In this document: positions 9,545 through 18,414 of the stretch, one piece after another | Layout of the letters: each line of letters opens with the position of its first letter | How positions within the stretch are numbered: the stretch's first letter is position 1 | From: Streptomyces fuscichromogenes | Lineage (GTDB): Bacteria > Actinomycetota > Actinomycetes > Streptomycetales > Streptomycetaceae | Reading direction: 5' to 3' | Assembly: GCF_014645815.1 (NCBI RefSeq) | Contig: NZ_BMML01000032.1 | Location: 35,881-99,880 of the forward strand | Length of the DNA: 64,000 bases | Position numbers and translations under genes: made by a program | Notes under the pieces: model-generated | The model's input: only the letters and a program-made list of their open reading frames with translations | The model's database searches: none | Told to the model about the DNA's origin: nothing

Positions 9545-10171
9545 TCAGCGGTCGACTTCGAGGTTCGTTGGAACGAGCAAGCCGCGCAGGAGGCGGGTCG
9601 CGTGGGCGGGGTCGGTGCGCAGCTTGGTGAGGGTCCGCCAGTTCCTGAGGTGGGCGAAGCCGTGTTCGACCGGTGCCCGTGTGATGGCCGGGACGCGGTT
9701 GGCTGCCTTCTAGCCCGGAGTGAGCTTGTGGGTGCGGCTGGCGTGGAAGCCGGTGACGATCACGGGGTCGCGTACCTCGTTGTCCAGGCCGCGGAAGCCC
9801 AGATCGGCGAGGGCGCCGAGGCCGGCGGCGCGCAGCTGGGCCAGCATGCGGTCGTGACGGGCAGCGGATATCCAGATCGGGCGGCCCTTCTCGTCCGTCA
9901 GGCCGGGGAAGTGCAGGCCGTGACGATGGTGTTTGCCGGAGTGGTCCTGCCGGTCGGCCTTCCCGGTGCGGCGCTGGGTGGGGTTGGGGGTGCCGTCGGT
10001 CAGGACCACCTCCCCGCCCCGCTCGACGACCTTGTTCAGAGCGCGGTCCAGGCGCGGGGCCTGAGCGGCGAGCAGGGTGACCAGCTCGTCGCGCCAACGG
10101 CGGACAGTGGACTCGGAGGCGCTGTTGCCGCTGGCCATGTCGGCCAGTCGAGCGGCAGACGGCCCACATTG
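9545..10171 (-). pseudogene. IS5-family transposase, N-terminally truncated with in-frame stop
   Basis: The reading enters around 10171 and includes LADMASGNSASESTVRRWRD, then GEVVLTDGTPNPTQRRTGKA (first catalytic Asp), SGKHHRHGL, LTDEKGRPIWISAA, LADLGFRGLD and VIVTGFHASRTHKLTPG. A TAG at about 9711-9713 then interrupts the frame, where family members have a Gln codon after TPG. The same frame continues with the expected tail (VEHGFAHLRNWRTLTKLRTD) to a TGA at 9545. Part of the middle (the segment after ISAA) is also shorter than usual. The N-terminal helix-turn-helix portion is absent. This copy cannot make a full transposase. Confidence 0.8.
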
Positions 10172-10334
10172 ACAAGACCTCCAGGCAAAGACGACTCAGG
10201 CGTCCGTCCGCCCTGCCCCGTCGCTGCCTCCGACGCTCGACAACTTGTCCCGACGCTTGATCCGCCGCCGAGACCACTCCGCCGGATGATCTACTCCGGA
10301 GACAGCGTGAGCACCCCGAGAGCTGGCTATACCA

Positions 10335-10352
10335 AGCCCTTTGACCTGCGAC
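10335..10352. repeat. Right terminal inverted repeat of the IS element
   Basis: The sequence AGCCCTTTGACCTGCGAC mirrors the left end at 9462-9479 without mismatch and defines the right boundary of the element. Confidence 0.8.
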
Positions 10353-10515
10353 TTCAAGTTGACGGAGGCTCGGTGGGTGGTCCCGGGGATGTCGATCGGT
10401 TCTGGGGGACGGAGGATGCCGCTGCACCGGACCGGTGGGCGGTCAGAAGCGGAGCGTCACAGATGGTCCGCGTCGTGGCGGGGCGACCCGGCAATCCTCG
10501 TGGCGGGGCGGCCGA

Positions 10516-12552
10516 TCACCCCTGGTCCAGCCAGGAGCGCGCCACCCGCAGGGAGTTGGCCGCGATGGTGAGACCGGGATTGACGCCACCGCTTGACGGA
10601 AGCAGGGAGGCGTCACACACGTAGACGTTCGGTGCGCCGTGCAGACGGCCGTAGCGGTCGGTCGCTCCCCTCCTGGGGTCGTCCGCCATCCGCGCGGTCC
10701 CGCACGCGTGTTCCGTCGCGGGAATGCGAGGTGTCGACTGCCTGGTGCGTCCGGCAAGCAGGTCGGTCGGCTGGGAGCAGCCGGTGGCTTCGAGCCATTT
10801 CATGGTGACTCTCGTCAGGTAGGCCCGATTGTCCTCGGTGGCCTGCACTTGTGGTCCGGTGACGATCGGCGCCGGTACGCCGTTGGCATCGCGCAGGGAG
10901 GGGTGAAGGCGGACACGTCCGTCCGGTGAGGACAGTTCCTGGGCCATCGACATCAGACCCACGAAGCGTGGTGCCATCTCCCGCATCCACTTCTTGTGTT
11001 CACTGCCGTACAGGCCGCCGCCGAAGCGCCCGGCCATGGTGGAGAGCATCAGCGGGTACAGAGAGAACATGTCGAACACGACCCCTCCACCTATCGGCGC
11101 CTGCCCGTCGTGGACGAAGTCCAACGTGGCCACGGAATGCCCCGGGCTTCGGAACAGGCCCACCGCCTCCGGTGCGATTCCAGCCACCATGCTTGCCGAG
11201 TGGCCGTGCAGGAAACGTCCGACGTTGTCGTTGCCGAGGCCGCTGGCGAGGAGCAGACGAGGGGTCTCGATCGCTCCGGCCGCCACCACGACCCGGTTGC
11301 AGGAGATGGTGCGTTCGGCACCGTCGACCAGCATGCGCACGCCCTCGGCCCGCTGCCCGCGGTGGGAGATCCCGAGCACCGGAGCGCCGACCAGGAGATC
11401 GCAGCGCCCGGTGCGCAGAGCCCGCGCGAGAAACGTATTGTGTGCCCCGTTCTTCGCGTCGACCGGGCAGGCGTGGCCCACGCACTGGCCGCACCTGGCA
11501 CAGGGCGGCCGGCCGTCCCGCACCACACTGTTGACGGCGAAGGGAATGGGGCCGGTGCGCACGCCGATTTTCTCACCCGCCGTACGGAAGAGGGAACGTA
11601 CGGCGTCATCAGGCAGAGGGGGCATCGGGTATCCGCGGGAGCGCGGGGTCCGGGCGCTCAGGGCTTCGTCGTGGCCCGCGACTCCCAGCTTCCACTCGGC
11701 GTCGCTGTAATACGGTTCCATCTCGTCGTAGCCGACAGGCCAGTCGAGAACGTCGGCGCCCTCCGGTGTGCCGTAGGTGGTGGCCATTGCGAAGTCCTCG
11801 GGGAACAAGCGCCAGGACATGCCCTGCCACAGCCGGGTGCCTCCACCGACGGTCATGGCGACCAGGCCCCAGATGTCACCACCCGCCGTGGCGTCGATCA
11901 CCTGCTCGGTGCCGTCCGCCAGCACCGTTACTCGGGGATGGCCGGGACCCGGTCCCACCGATGTGGCGTACACCGAGCGCTTGCCGTGCAGATGGTCGCT
12001 GCGAAGTTCTTCCGTCGACATGGCGGCGGCGCGCTCGACGACCAGGACGTCCGCTCCTGCGGCGGACAGCACCGACGCGGCCACGGCACCGCCGAGGCCC
12101 GAGCCGACGACGATGGTGTCGTAATGGGCCCTGATCTCAGAGTGGGCAATGGTCGAGGCCGGTTTCACACGTGCGACTGTCGGCCCAGGAGCGAAGCCCA
12201 GCATCTCCCATCCCGCAGGCGCGTGAGCGCTGTCCCGGCCGTAGAAGCCCTCGTTGGCGATGCGTATGGCGGCGAGCAGTGACTTGGCTGCTTCCGGGTC
12301 GGCTTCGGCGGCCGCCAGCAGGCGGTCCTGCTCGGCGGTGTTCCGTTCGCCGAAGTCCGGTCCGTCGCCACAGGCGCGGGTCAGGAAGTCGGCGAGGTGC
12401 TCCAGGGGCGCGTGGGACCAGACGAGGTCGGCGTGCCACTGGGCGCGCAGGTAGTCCCGCACTCCGCCGTTCCAGCCTCCTGGCCACTGATCGGCTGGAA
12501 CAAGCCGATTGAACACGGCTTCCAGCAGCCGTTCGTTCGCAACGAGGCTCAT
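10516..12552 (-). CDS. GMC-family dehydrogenase with fused N-terminal subunit-III-like domain
   Basis: A 678-residue flavoprotein. Residues 1-115 resemble gluconate 2-dehydrogenase subunit 3. From about residue 143 the FAD-binding motif (IVVGSGLGGAVAASVL) begins a GMC-type catalytic domain, with VGGGTRLWQGMSWR, VVVAAGAIETPRLLLAS and the C-terminal GTARMADDP...GGVNPGLTIAAN signatures. A four-cysteine segment (CARCGQCVGHAC) lies in the middle, as in gluconate/fructose-dehydrogenase-like GMC proteins, where it may be structural or bind metal. It is likely an alcohol or sugar dehydrogenase that uses an electron acceptor rather than oxygen. It is divergent from the TetR gene at 12754, with an operator between. 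Mycofactocin genes nearby make a mycofactocin-linked role possible but unproven. Confidence 0.82.
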   Translation of the reverse strand: MSLVANERLLEAVFNRLVPADQWPGGWNGGVRDYLRAQWHADLVWSHAPLEHLADFLTRACGDGPDFGERNTAEQDRLLAAAEADPEAAKSLLAAIRIANEGFYGRDSAHAPAGWEMLGFAPGPTVARVKPASTIAHSEIRAHYDTIVVGSGLGGAVAASVLSAAGADVLVVERAAAMSTEELRSDHLHGKRSVYATSVGPGPGHPRVTVLADGTEQVIDATAGGDIWGLVAMTVGGGTRLWQGMSWRLFPEDFAMATTYGTPEGADVLDWPVGYDEMEPYYSDAEWKLGVAGHDEALSARTPRSRGYPMPPLPDDAVRSLFRTAGEKIGVRTGPIPFAVNSVVRDGRPPCARCGQCVGHACPVDAKNGAHNTFLARALRTGRCDLLVGAPVLGISHRGQRAEGVRMLVDGAERTISCNRVVVAAGAIETPRLLLASGLGNDNVGRFLHGHSASMVAGIAPEAVGLFRSPGHSVATLDFVHDGQAPIGGGVVFDMFSLYPLMLSTMAGRFGGGLYGSEHKKWMREMAPRFVGLMSMAQELSSPDGRVRLHPSLRDANGVPAPIVTGPQVQATEDNRAYLTRVTMKWLEATGCSQPTDLLAGRTRQSTPRIPATEHACGTARMADDPRRGATDRYGRLHGAPNVYVCDASLLPSSGGVNPGLTIAANSLRVARSWLDQG

Positions 12553-12681
12553 TGCCCCACTCTCCTGTGTCGTACGGTCACGAAAGCTCGTACAGGGGAT
12601 ATGGCGGGCATGGCGGCTCCCGCGCCCGTTCGTGCGAGCCAGGGCGGCCGGATCGCGCCCCTGATGCCGAGGCGGCGAGCT

Positions 12682-12730
12682 GAAAACAGACTGTCGGTCT
12701 GTGTTGAAAAACTATCGGCGTTCTGTTTTC
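12682..12730. promoter_or_regulatory. Palindromic operator between GMC dehydrogenase and TetR genes
   Basis: A perfect inverted repeat ACAGAC-TGTCG-GTCTGT sits at 12686-12702. A wider pair, GAAAACAGA (12682-12690) and TCTGTTTTC (12722-12730), brackets it. The position, in the divergent intergenic region just upstream of the TetR start at 12754, fits autoregulation by that TetR protein and control of the GMC gene. Confidence 0.6.
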
Positions 12731-12753
12731 GGCGCAAGGGTTACGATCACCAC

Positions 12754-13407
12754 ATGGCTGGTCGAGGTTCGTACGCCAAGGGTGTGGCGAAGCGTGAGGA
12801 GATCCTCAAGGTCGCCCTGGAGATCGTGGCTCAGGCCGGCTACAGGAACGCGACCGTCCGCCAGCTGGCGGACGCGGTCGGGCTCAGCACCACCGGGTTG
12901 CTGCACTACTTCGGGAGCAAGGAGAACCTCTTCACAGAGATCGTGAGGAGGCGCGACAAGATCGACATAGACGCCGCCGACGATGCCGCGGCGCGCGCCC
13001 CGGACCGTCACGGCGAACTCATCCACGACCTTCCCGACCGCGTCCGGCGCAGCGCCGATGTGCCCGGTCAGGTGGAGCTCTATGCACGGCTGGCCGCTGA
13101 GGCCATCGACCGGCATCATCCCTCCCATGTCTATTTCGAGAACCGGTACGCGTGGGTGCGGTCCAGGTTCGCCGCCAGTCTGAGAACCGAACAGGAGGCG
13201 GGGCGTCTACCGGTCGACGTCGACGCGGACCGGCTCGCGGGCATCTTGTTGGCGATCGTGGACGGGGTCCAGCTCCAGTGGCTGTACGACCCGAGCTTCG
13301 ATATGGCGGAGCACCTTCGGTACGCATTGGCTCTGATCGGCTTCGGGGATGCGGCTGACGGGATGTGCGAGAACGCGTCACTGGACGACCCTGCTCGGCG
13401 TCCTTGA
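12754..13407 (+). CDS. TetR-family repressor divergent from the GMC dehydrogenase
   Basis: A 217-residue TetR regulator. The N-terminal DNA-binding domain reads KREEILKVALEIVAQAGYRNATVRQLADAVGLSTTGLLHYFGSK in register with the family (helix-turn-helix around residues 30-50). The C-terminal domain (PGQVELYARLAAEAIDRHHPSHVYF, ILLAIVDGVQLQWLYDP) matches the BetI-like/TetR_C_6 group. The ATG at 12754 is chosen because the homology begins there; the frame extends far upstream without a site. A similar C-terminal half occurs in the TetR protein at 28711-29352, suggesting related repressors. Confidence 0.88.
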   Translation: MAGRGSYAKGVAKREEILKVALEIVAQAGYRNATVRQLADAVGLSTTGLLHYFGSKENLFTEIVRRRDKIDIDAADDAAARAPDRHGELIHDLPDRVRRSADVPGQVELYARLAAEAIDRHHPSHVYFENRYAWVRSRFAASLRTEQEAGRLPVDVDADRLAGILLAIVDGVQLQWLYDPSFDMAEHLRYALALIGFGDAADGMCENASLDDPARRP

Positions 13408-14390
13408 ACATAAGCGCTCGACGCGGTCGGAGGGACACTCCGCTTCCATCGCCTTTCCGGCGAGGAGTAACTCTCCCGCACCCGAACTCCACTGCGGCTG
13501 CCGATGCCGGCGTCACCGTTGAGGGCCGACCGCAATTGCTCCCACCCGGCGCAGGCGTTCCCGGGATCGAGTCCCATGTTCCGGCGTTGCCGCTCGACCT
13601 GACGCGTGCGCATTTCGTCGGCATCGGAGGGCTGGGCACCGAGTACGCGACTGCTCCGGCGGCCGACATCCGCACGGCCCGGTTCCGGCATCAACCGCAT
13701 ATCACCATCACCGGCAAGGCAGACGACAGGCCTGCCCGAACCAGGGCGCGAGGCGGAGGCTGCGGCCTCACCGGCCGCAAGGAGGGTTCGAAGTCGTTGC
13801 CGGGTTCCCCGCGCCATCCGCTGCGCACGAATGTGGGGCCGGCGACTGCCCACGTTCTGCCGTCCATACGCAGAGCTTTTGGGGCAAGGGGCAGCAGTCA
13901 TGATCGCGGAGCCCGCACGCGCCTTGAGGCGGGTGCTCCGACGGCGGGCGCGGGTTGCTTGGCGTGGAGTCTTGGCGCGCTGTGTCCAACGGGTGTATCC
14001 CGATATGCATGTCGACTCCATGACCGCGATTACGAAAGGTGGGTTCGTGTAACTGGTTCTGACAGAAAGCCGCGAAAGGAATCCTTTTCGCGGCAATCCG
14101 GAGTGGCGCGCTGAGTCGCTTTCGATAACTGAAGTCCGGCGAGTCCAAGATAATTGAGAAATCTCTCCGACCGTCTGACTGCCGCGTGCTGGACTGAATG
14201 GTCAACGGCATGCTCTCCTTCGTGTGGCGCATGGGCCCGGCCGGCGCTTCAGGCCTGCCGATCGCTCGGTCGATGTGAGGCGCCGGGGCCGTGCCTGATG
14301 TGTGATGGGAGGATGGCGCCGACGCCGCGCGAATCGCCGAGGTCGCCGCTCGTCGTGGGCGGCAGGTCATGCCAGTCGAAGGGACCGAGA
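13408..14390. other. Long intergenic region upstream of mftR
   Basis: Nearly 1 kb without a gene I can support. Several long open frames exist on both strands, but none carries a family signature and they overlap in conflicting phases, as expected of GC-rich DNA. A stretch at about 13590-13640 reads LPLDLTRAHFVGIGGLG, reminiscent of the nucleotide-binding start of MurC, but it is too short to claim. The part around 14110-14170 is AT-richer and probably holds the mftR promoter. Confidence 0.4.
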
Positions 14391-15023
14391 ATGGAGTCGC
14401 CTCGGGGGAACGCGGTGGTCTCTGTGGGGTCCGCCCGGACAGGACGGCCACGGGCGACGTCACGGGCCGCACTCGAACGGCTGGGCTTCGAACTCTTCGC
14501 CCGGCGCGGTTTCGACGACACGACCGTCGACGACATCGCCGCCGCGGCGGGTATCGGTCGCCGTACCTTCTTCCGCTACTTCGCCTCCAAGAACGACCTC
14601 GTGTGGGGCGACTTCGAGGATCAGCTCACCCGGCTCGAATCCCTGTTGGCCGCGGCCGACCCTGACCGGCCGATGATGGATGCGGTACGCGAGGCGGTCG
14701 TCGAGTTCAACCGGTTCGATCCGGCGGTGGTGCCGTGGCACCGGCAGCGCATGACCCTCATCCTGCGCGTGCCGACCCTTCAGGCGGACTCGGCCGTGCG
14801 GTACGCGTCGTGGCGGGTCCTGGTCACCGAGTTCGCCGCCCGTCGCCTGGGCCGCCCCGCCTCCGACATGCTGCCCCGGCTGATCGGCAGTACCGTCCTG
14901 GCCGCCTGTGTCACCGCGTACGAGCAGTGGCTGGCCGACGAGGACGCCGACCTGAGCACACTGCTGGACCTGGCCGTGCGGCAACTCGCCGACGGATACC
15001 GGGATCTGCCCCCACGCGGCTGA
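14391..15023 (+). CDS. mftR: Mycofactocin system TetR regulator MftR
   Basis: A 210-residue TetR protein. The DNA-binding domain (RAALERLGFELFARRGFDDTTVDDIAAAAGIGRRTFFRYFASK) is the form typical of MftR, and the C terminus (VPWHRQRMTLILRVPTLQADSAVRYASW) also fits. In mycobacteria MftR represses the mycofactocin operon and responds to long-chain acyl-CoA. The ATG at 14391 follows AAGGGA; an in-frame extension to 14154 is not needed. It converges on mftG, 23 bases apart, and lies about 1.7 kb from mftA, so its operator is probably in the mftG-mftA spacer or in its own upstream region. Confidence 0.85.
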   Translation: MESPRGNAVVSVGSARTGRPRATSRAALERLGFELFARRGFDDTTVDDIAAAAGIGRRTFFRYFASKNDLVWGDFEDQLTRLESLLAAADPDRPMMDAVREAVVEFNRFDPAVVPWHRQRMTLILRVPTLQADSAVRYASWRVLVTEFAARRLGRPASDMLPRLIGSTVLAACVTAYEQWLADEDADLSTLLDLAVRQLADGYRDLPPRG

Positions 15024-15046
15024 CCGTGCCCGCGGCGCCGTGCCGT

Positions 15047-16663
15047 TCACGGCGTCGGATCGTGTCGCATGGCCTCGGCGACGACCTCGCCGATGAGGAC
15101 GGCGGTGGCCGCCGGACCCCTGAGCGGAGGGGTCGGCAGGATGGATGTGTCCGCGACTCGCAGACCTTCGACACCGTAGACCTTGCCGTAGGGGTCGACG
15201 GCGGCCCGGGGATCGTCTGCGGGTCCCAGGGGGACCGTGCCACAGGTGTGGTGGGACGTGCCGAGATGCCCGAGGGCCCAGTCGTCGAGCAGACGGTCGT
15301 CGCCCAGTACCTTCGCACCGGGCCCCGCGAGTCCTCCGGAGACCTCCGCGAAGTCGCCCGTACCGATCAACTCGGCGGTGACACGGACCGCTTCGCGCAT
15401 GCGGCGCCGGTCGGCTGTGGTCGACAGGTAGCCGTAGTCGAGTCCCGGAGGCGTCGCGGGGTCCGCGGACCGGATGCGCATCCTGCCGGTCAGCCGCGGT
15501 GTCTGGACGGAGACGAGGAAGGCGAGCGGCGCGCCGGGTACGGACGTCTTGCCGCCCGTGAGGCCGGCCATCGGAACGAGGGACTGGAGAATCTCCAGAT
15601 CGCCCGGATGAGTCCCGTCCGACGATGACAGGTGCAGCGCGCCGCCGAGCCACGAGCCGACGGGGGCCGGCAGGGGCCGCCGGGGCGTCCACTCCAGGGC
15701 CACCTGCGGATGGTCGCCGAACCGGACCCCGACGGCCGGGGCGTCCCGGACGACGGGCACACCGAGGGCGGCCAGTCGGTGGCGGGGGCCGATGCCCGAG
15801 AGGAGGAGCAGCTGGGGGGAACGCAGTGCGCCGGCGCAGAGCACGACCTCGCCACCACGTACCGTCCGGCGGTGTCCGTCCCGCTCGACCACCACGCCGG
15901 TCGCACGATCGTGCTCGACGACGACCCGGAGGACCGTACTGCCCCCCTCCACTCGGAGGTTGGGGCGGCCCGACGCGCTCAGCAGGTGACTGATGCCGGT
16001 GTTGACGCGCACTCCGTCCACGACGTTGCACGGCACCGGACCGAAGCCTGGGGCGCCTTCGGCGTTCTTGTCCGGCTCTTCGGGAAATCCCAGCCCCCGG
16101 GCGGCCGCCCGGAACGCGACGGCGGCGGGATGACCGAGATCTGTGCGGCGCACGTGCACCGGCCCGCGCCCGCCGTGCACCGGGTCGGCGCCGTGGTCGA
16201 GGTCGGTCTCCAGCGCGCGGAGGAACGGCAGCATCCGGTCGTACGACCAGGCCGCGCCGCCCGCGCCCGACCAGCGGTCGAAGTCCGCCCGCCGGGCTCG
16301 GACGAAGTACCCGCCGTTGACGGTCGTCGAGCCGCCGAGGACGCGGCCTCGTGGGACGGTGTACGGACGCCCGGGAGCCAGGTGGACGGCGTACGGCTCC
16401 ACGGCGGGATGCCCGGGTTGGGCGCCGGGCACCAGCCGGCCGTCCAGCAACTCCGCTGCGAACGCGGATGGTTGACACGGCGCCGGACCCGCCTCCAGCA
16501 CCAGCACGGTACGGCTGGGATCCTCGCTGAGCCGCGCCGCGAGCACGGCACCGCTGCCACCGGCCCCGACGACTATGACGTCGGGGCTTCTCACGGGCGC
16601 CCGTTCGATATCGGGGAGTGACACAACGTCAAGTACCTGTCCAGCGCGGCGATCTTCATCCAT
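15047..16663 (-). CDS. mftG: Mycofactocin-associated GMC dehydrogenase MftG
   Basis: A 538-residue GMC flavoprotein. FAD motif VIVVGAGGSGAVLAARLSED near residue 30, then PRGRVLGGSTTVNGGYFVRA and VVLCAGALRSPQLLLLSGIG, and a C terminus with HLGTSHHTCGTVPLGP that supplies the active-site His region. MftG re-oxidises mycofactocin and passes electrons to the respiratory chain in Mycobacterium. This family is recognised by its fixed neighbourhood with mftA-F, which holds here. It is divergent from mftA with about 100 bases between, rather than downstream in the operon, so it has a separate promoter. Confidence 0.85.
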   Translation of the reverse strand: MDEDRRAGQVLDVVSLPDIERAPVRSPDVIVVGAGGSGAVLAARLSEDPSRTVLVLEAGPAPCQPSAFAAELLDGRLVPGAQPGHPAVEPYAVHLAPGRPYTVPRGRVLGGSTTVNGGYFVRARRADFDRWSGAGGAAWSYDRMLPFLRALETDLDHGADPVHGGRGPVHVRRTDLGHPAAVAFRAAARGLGFPEEPDKNAEGAPGFGPVPCNVVDGVRVNTGISHLLSASGRPNLRVEGGSTVLRVVVEHDRATGVVVERDGHRRTVRGGEVVLCAGALRSPQLLLLSGIGPRHRLAALGVPVVRDAPAVGVRFGDHPQVALEWTPRRPLPAPVGSWLGGALHLSSSDGTHPGDLEILQSLVPMAGLTGGKTSVPGAPLAFLVSVQTPRLTGRMRIRSADPATPPGLDYGYLSTTADRRRMREAVRVTAELIGTGDFAEVSGGLAGPGAKVLGDDRLLDDWALGHLGTSHHTCGTVPLGPADDPRAAVDPYGKVYGVEGLRVADTSILPTPPLRGPAATAVLIGEVVAEAMRHDPTP

Positions 16664-16763
16664 GACCCCTTGAAAGCTCAGTACGGTCCGACGTCTTCAC
16701 TTTTGGCGCTCGGTGTCATTATTCTCCGGGTGTCCGATGGGAGCGATGCCCAGGGAGAGTCGC

Positions 16764-16901
16764 ATGAACGAGCTCCACGCCACCCCGCCCGTCCCGGTCG
16801 GCGAGAACCAGGACGAGAGGACCCCGACGGAACAGTCGCTGATCGAGGCCGACGAACTGATCGAGGAGGTCTCCATCGACGGCATGTGCGGCGTCTACTA
16901 G
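16764..16901 (+). CDS. mftA: Mycofactocin precursor peptide MftA
   Basis: A 45-residue RiPP precursor, ending exactly in the diagnostic IDGMCGVY. The acidic leader (EADELIEEVS) precedes the core, and the C-terminal Val-Tyr pair is the part converted to the redox cofactor. The ATG at 16764 follows GGGAGAG at good distance, which decides the start over an upstream in-frame ATG at 16713. mftB follows after 11 bases, so this is the first gene of the mftABCDEF operon. Its promoter lies in the roughly 100-base gap shared with mftG, where I see no clear palindrome. Confidence 0.95.
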   Translation: MNELHATPPVPVGENQDERTPTEQSLIEADELIEEVSIDGMCGVY

Positions 16902-16912
16902 GGCGCGCCGCC

Positions 16913-17188
16913 GTGACAGCGATCGACCTCGACCGAGCCTGGGACCTGCATCCGCAGGTCTCTGTGCGGCCGGAACCCTTCGGCGCGCTGCTCTACCACT
17001 TCGGCACCCGCAGGCTGTCGTTCCTCAAGGACCGTCGGCTCCTGGCCGTCGTCCAGGCGCTCGCGGACGCGCCCACGGCCCGTGCCGCCTGCCTGGCCGC
17101 GGGTCTCGCGGAGGACGAACTGTCCCGCTACGGCCGGGCTCTCGCCGTACTCGCGCAGTCCTCGATGGTCGTCGGGAGGACCTCATGA
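16913..17188 (+). CDS. mftB: Mycofactocin peptide chaperone MftB
   Basis: A 91-residue RRE-type protein that binds the MftA leader and presents it to the radical SAM enzyme. Segments such as DLHPQVSVRPEPFGALLYHFGTRRLSFLKD match the family and the winged-helix PqqD-like fold. The GTG at 16913 is chosen because MftB begins at this point in relatives; the frame is open further upstream across mftA. Its TGA overlaps the ATG of mftC (ATGA at 17185), indicating translational coupling. Confidence 0.9.
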   Translation: MTAIDLDRAWDLHPQVSVRPEPFGALLYHFGTRRLSFLKDRRLLAVVQALADAPTARAACLAAGLAEDELSRYGRALAVLAQSSMVVGRTS

Positions 17189-18414
17189 CCGCCACGCCCA
17201 CCTCGTCCCGGCTGGTCGACCTGTTCGAGTACGGGCTCGACGCACCGATCTGCCTCACCTGGGAGCTCACCTACGCCTGCAACCTGTCCTGCGCCCACTG
17301 CCTGTCCAGCTCCGGCCGCCGTGACCCGCGCGAGCTGAGCACGGCCGAGGCCAAGGCCGTCATCGACGAACTGGAGGCCATGCAGGTCTTCTACGTCAAC
17401 ATCGGCGGCGGCGAGCCCACCGTCCGCCCCGACTTCTGGGAACTCCTGGACTACGCCACGAACCATCACGTGGGCGTGAAGTTCTCCACCAACGGCGTCC
17501 GCGTCACCTCCGAAGCCGCCCAGCGCCTGGCCCGCAACGACTACGTGGACGTCCAGGTCTCCCTCGACGGCGCCACCGCCGACGTCAACGACGCGGTGCG
17601 CGGCCCCGGTTCGTACGCCACGGCGGTCACCGCCTTGGAGAACCTCGCCGCCGCCGGCATGCGCAACTTCAAGATCTCCGTGGTCTGCACCCGGCACAAC
17701 ATCCCGCAGCTGGACGACTTCAAGGCGCTCGCCGACCGCTTCGGCGCCCAGCTGCGCCTGACCCGGCTGCGCCCCTCCGGACGCGGCGCCGACGTCTGGG
17801 ACGAACTGCACCCCACGGCCGGACAGCAACGCGAGCTGTACGACTGGCTGCTGGCACACGGCGAGAACGTGCTGACCGGCGACTCCTTCTTCCACCTCGC
17901 CGCCTACGGCCAGGCGCTGCCGGGCCTCAACCTGTGCGGCGCCGGCCGCGTGGTCTGCCTGATCGACCCGGTCGGGGACGTCTACGCCTGCCCGTTCGCC
18001 ATCCACGAGGAGTTCCTGGCCGGCAACGTCCGTGAGCCGGGTGGGTTTTCCAGGGTGTGGCGCGACTCGGAGCTCTTCCGTCGGCTGCGGACACCGCAGC
18101 ACGGCGGCGCCTGTGCCTCCTGCGCGTTCTACGACACCTGCAAGGGTGGCTGCATGGCCGCGAAGTTCTTCACCGGGCTCCCGCTGGACGGCCCCGACCC
18201 CGAATGCGTGCAGGGGTACGGTGAAGAACGCCTCGCCCGCCGCCGGCCCGGGACTGCACACCTTCCCAAGCCCGCCGGGGACCACTCCCACCGGACCGTC
18301 TCCCGCCCGGTGGACCTGGTACTCACCCGTCGCCCACCGGTGACCGAGTGCGCCGAGAATCCCCTGGCCGGGCTGGACCCGACACCTACCGGAAATGGCG
18401 GAACCCATGCGTAG
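17185..18414 (+). CDS. mftC: Mycofactocin radical SAM maturase MftC
   Basis: A 409-residue radical S-adenosylmethionine enzyme that decarboxylates the C-terminal Tyr of MftA and then crosslinks it to the neighbouring Val. The SAM-cluster motif CNLSCAHC has cysteines at residues 32, 36 and 39. The glycine-rich GGGEPT follows. A SPASM domain for auxiliary iron-sulfur clusters is shown by CGAGRVVCLIDPVGDVYACPF and CASCAFYDTCKGGC. Start and stop are fixed by ATGA overlap with mftB and a 20-base overlap with mftD. The C-terminal 50 residues are Pro-rich and variable. Confidence 0.95.
   Translation: MTATPTSSRLVDLFEYGLDAPICLTWELTYACNLSCAHCLSSSGRRDPRELSTAEAKAVIDELEAMQVFYVNIGGGEPTVRPDFWELLDYATNHHVGVKFSTNGVRVTSEAAQRLARNDYVDVQVSLDGATADVNDAVRGPGSYATAVTALENLAAAGMRNFKISVVCTRHNIPQLDDFKALADRFGAQLRLTRLRPSGRGADVWDELHPTAGQQRELYDWLLAHGENVLTGDSFFHLAAYGQALPGLNLCGAGRVVCLIDPVGDVYACPFAIHEEFLAGNVREPGGFSRVWRDSELFRRLRTPQHGGACASCAFYDTCKGGCMAAKFFTGLPLDGPDPECVQGYGEERLARRRPGTAHLPKPAGDHSHRTVSRPVDLVLTRRPPVTECAENPLAGLDPTPTGNGGTHA

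Larger units (their letters stand above)
9460..10354. mobile_element. IS5-family insertion sequence, inactivated
   Basis: An element of about 0.9 kb, bounded by matching inverted ends and containing one transposase reading on the minus strand. The outer 18 bases of the left end (9462-9479) are the exact reverse complement of 10335-10352, with partial similarity continuing inward. The transposase has an internal stop and lacks its N terminus, so the copy is dead. I could not identify a clear target-site duplication. Confidence 0.75.

Noticed and set aside
13131..14096. 321-codon minus-strand frame upstream of mftR
   Set aside because: Overlaps the TetR gene in antisense, basic composition and no recognisable domain.
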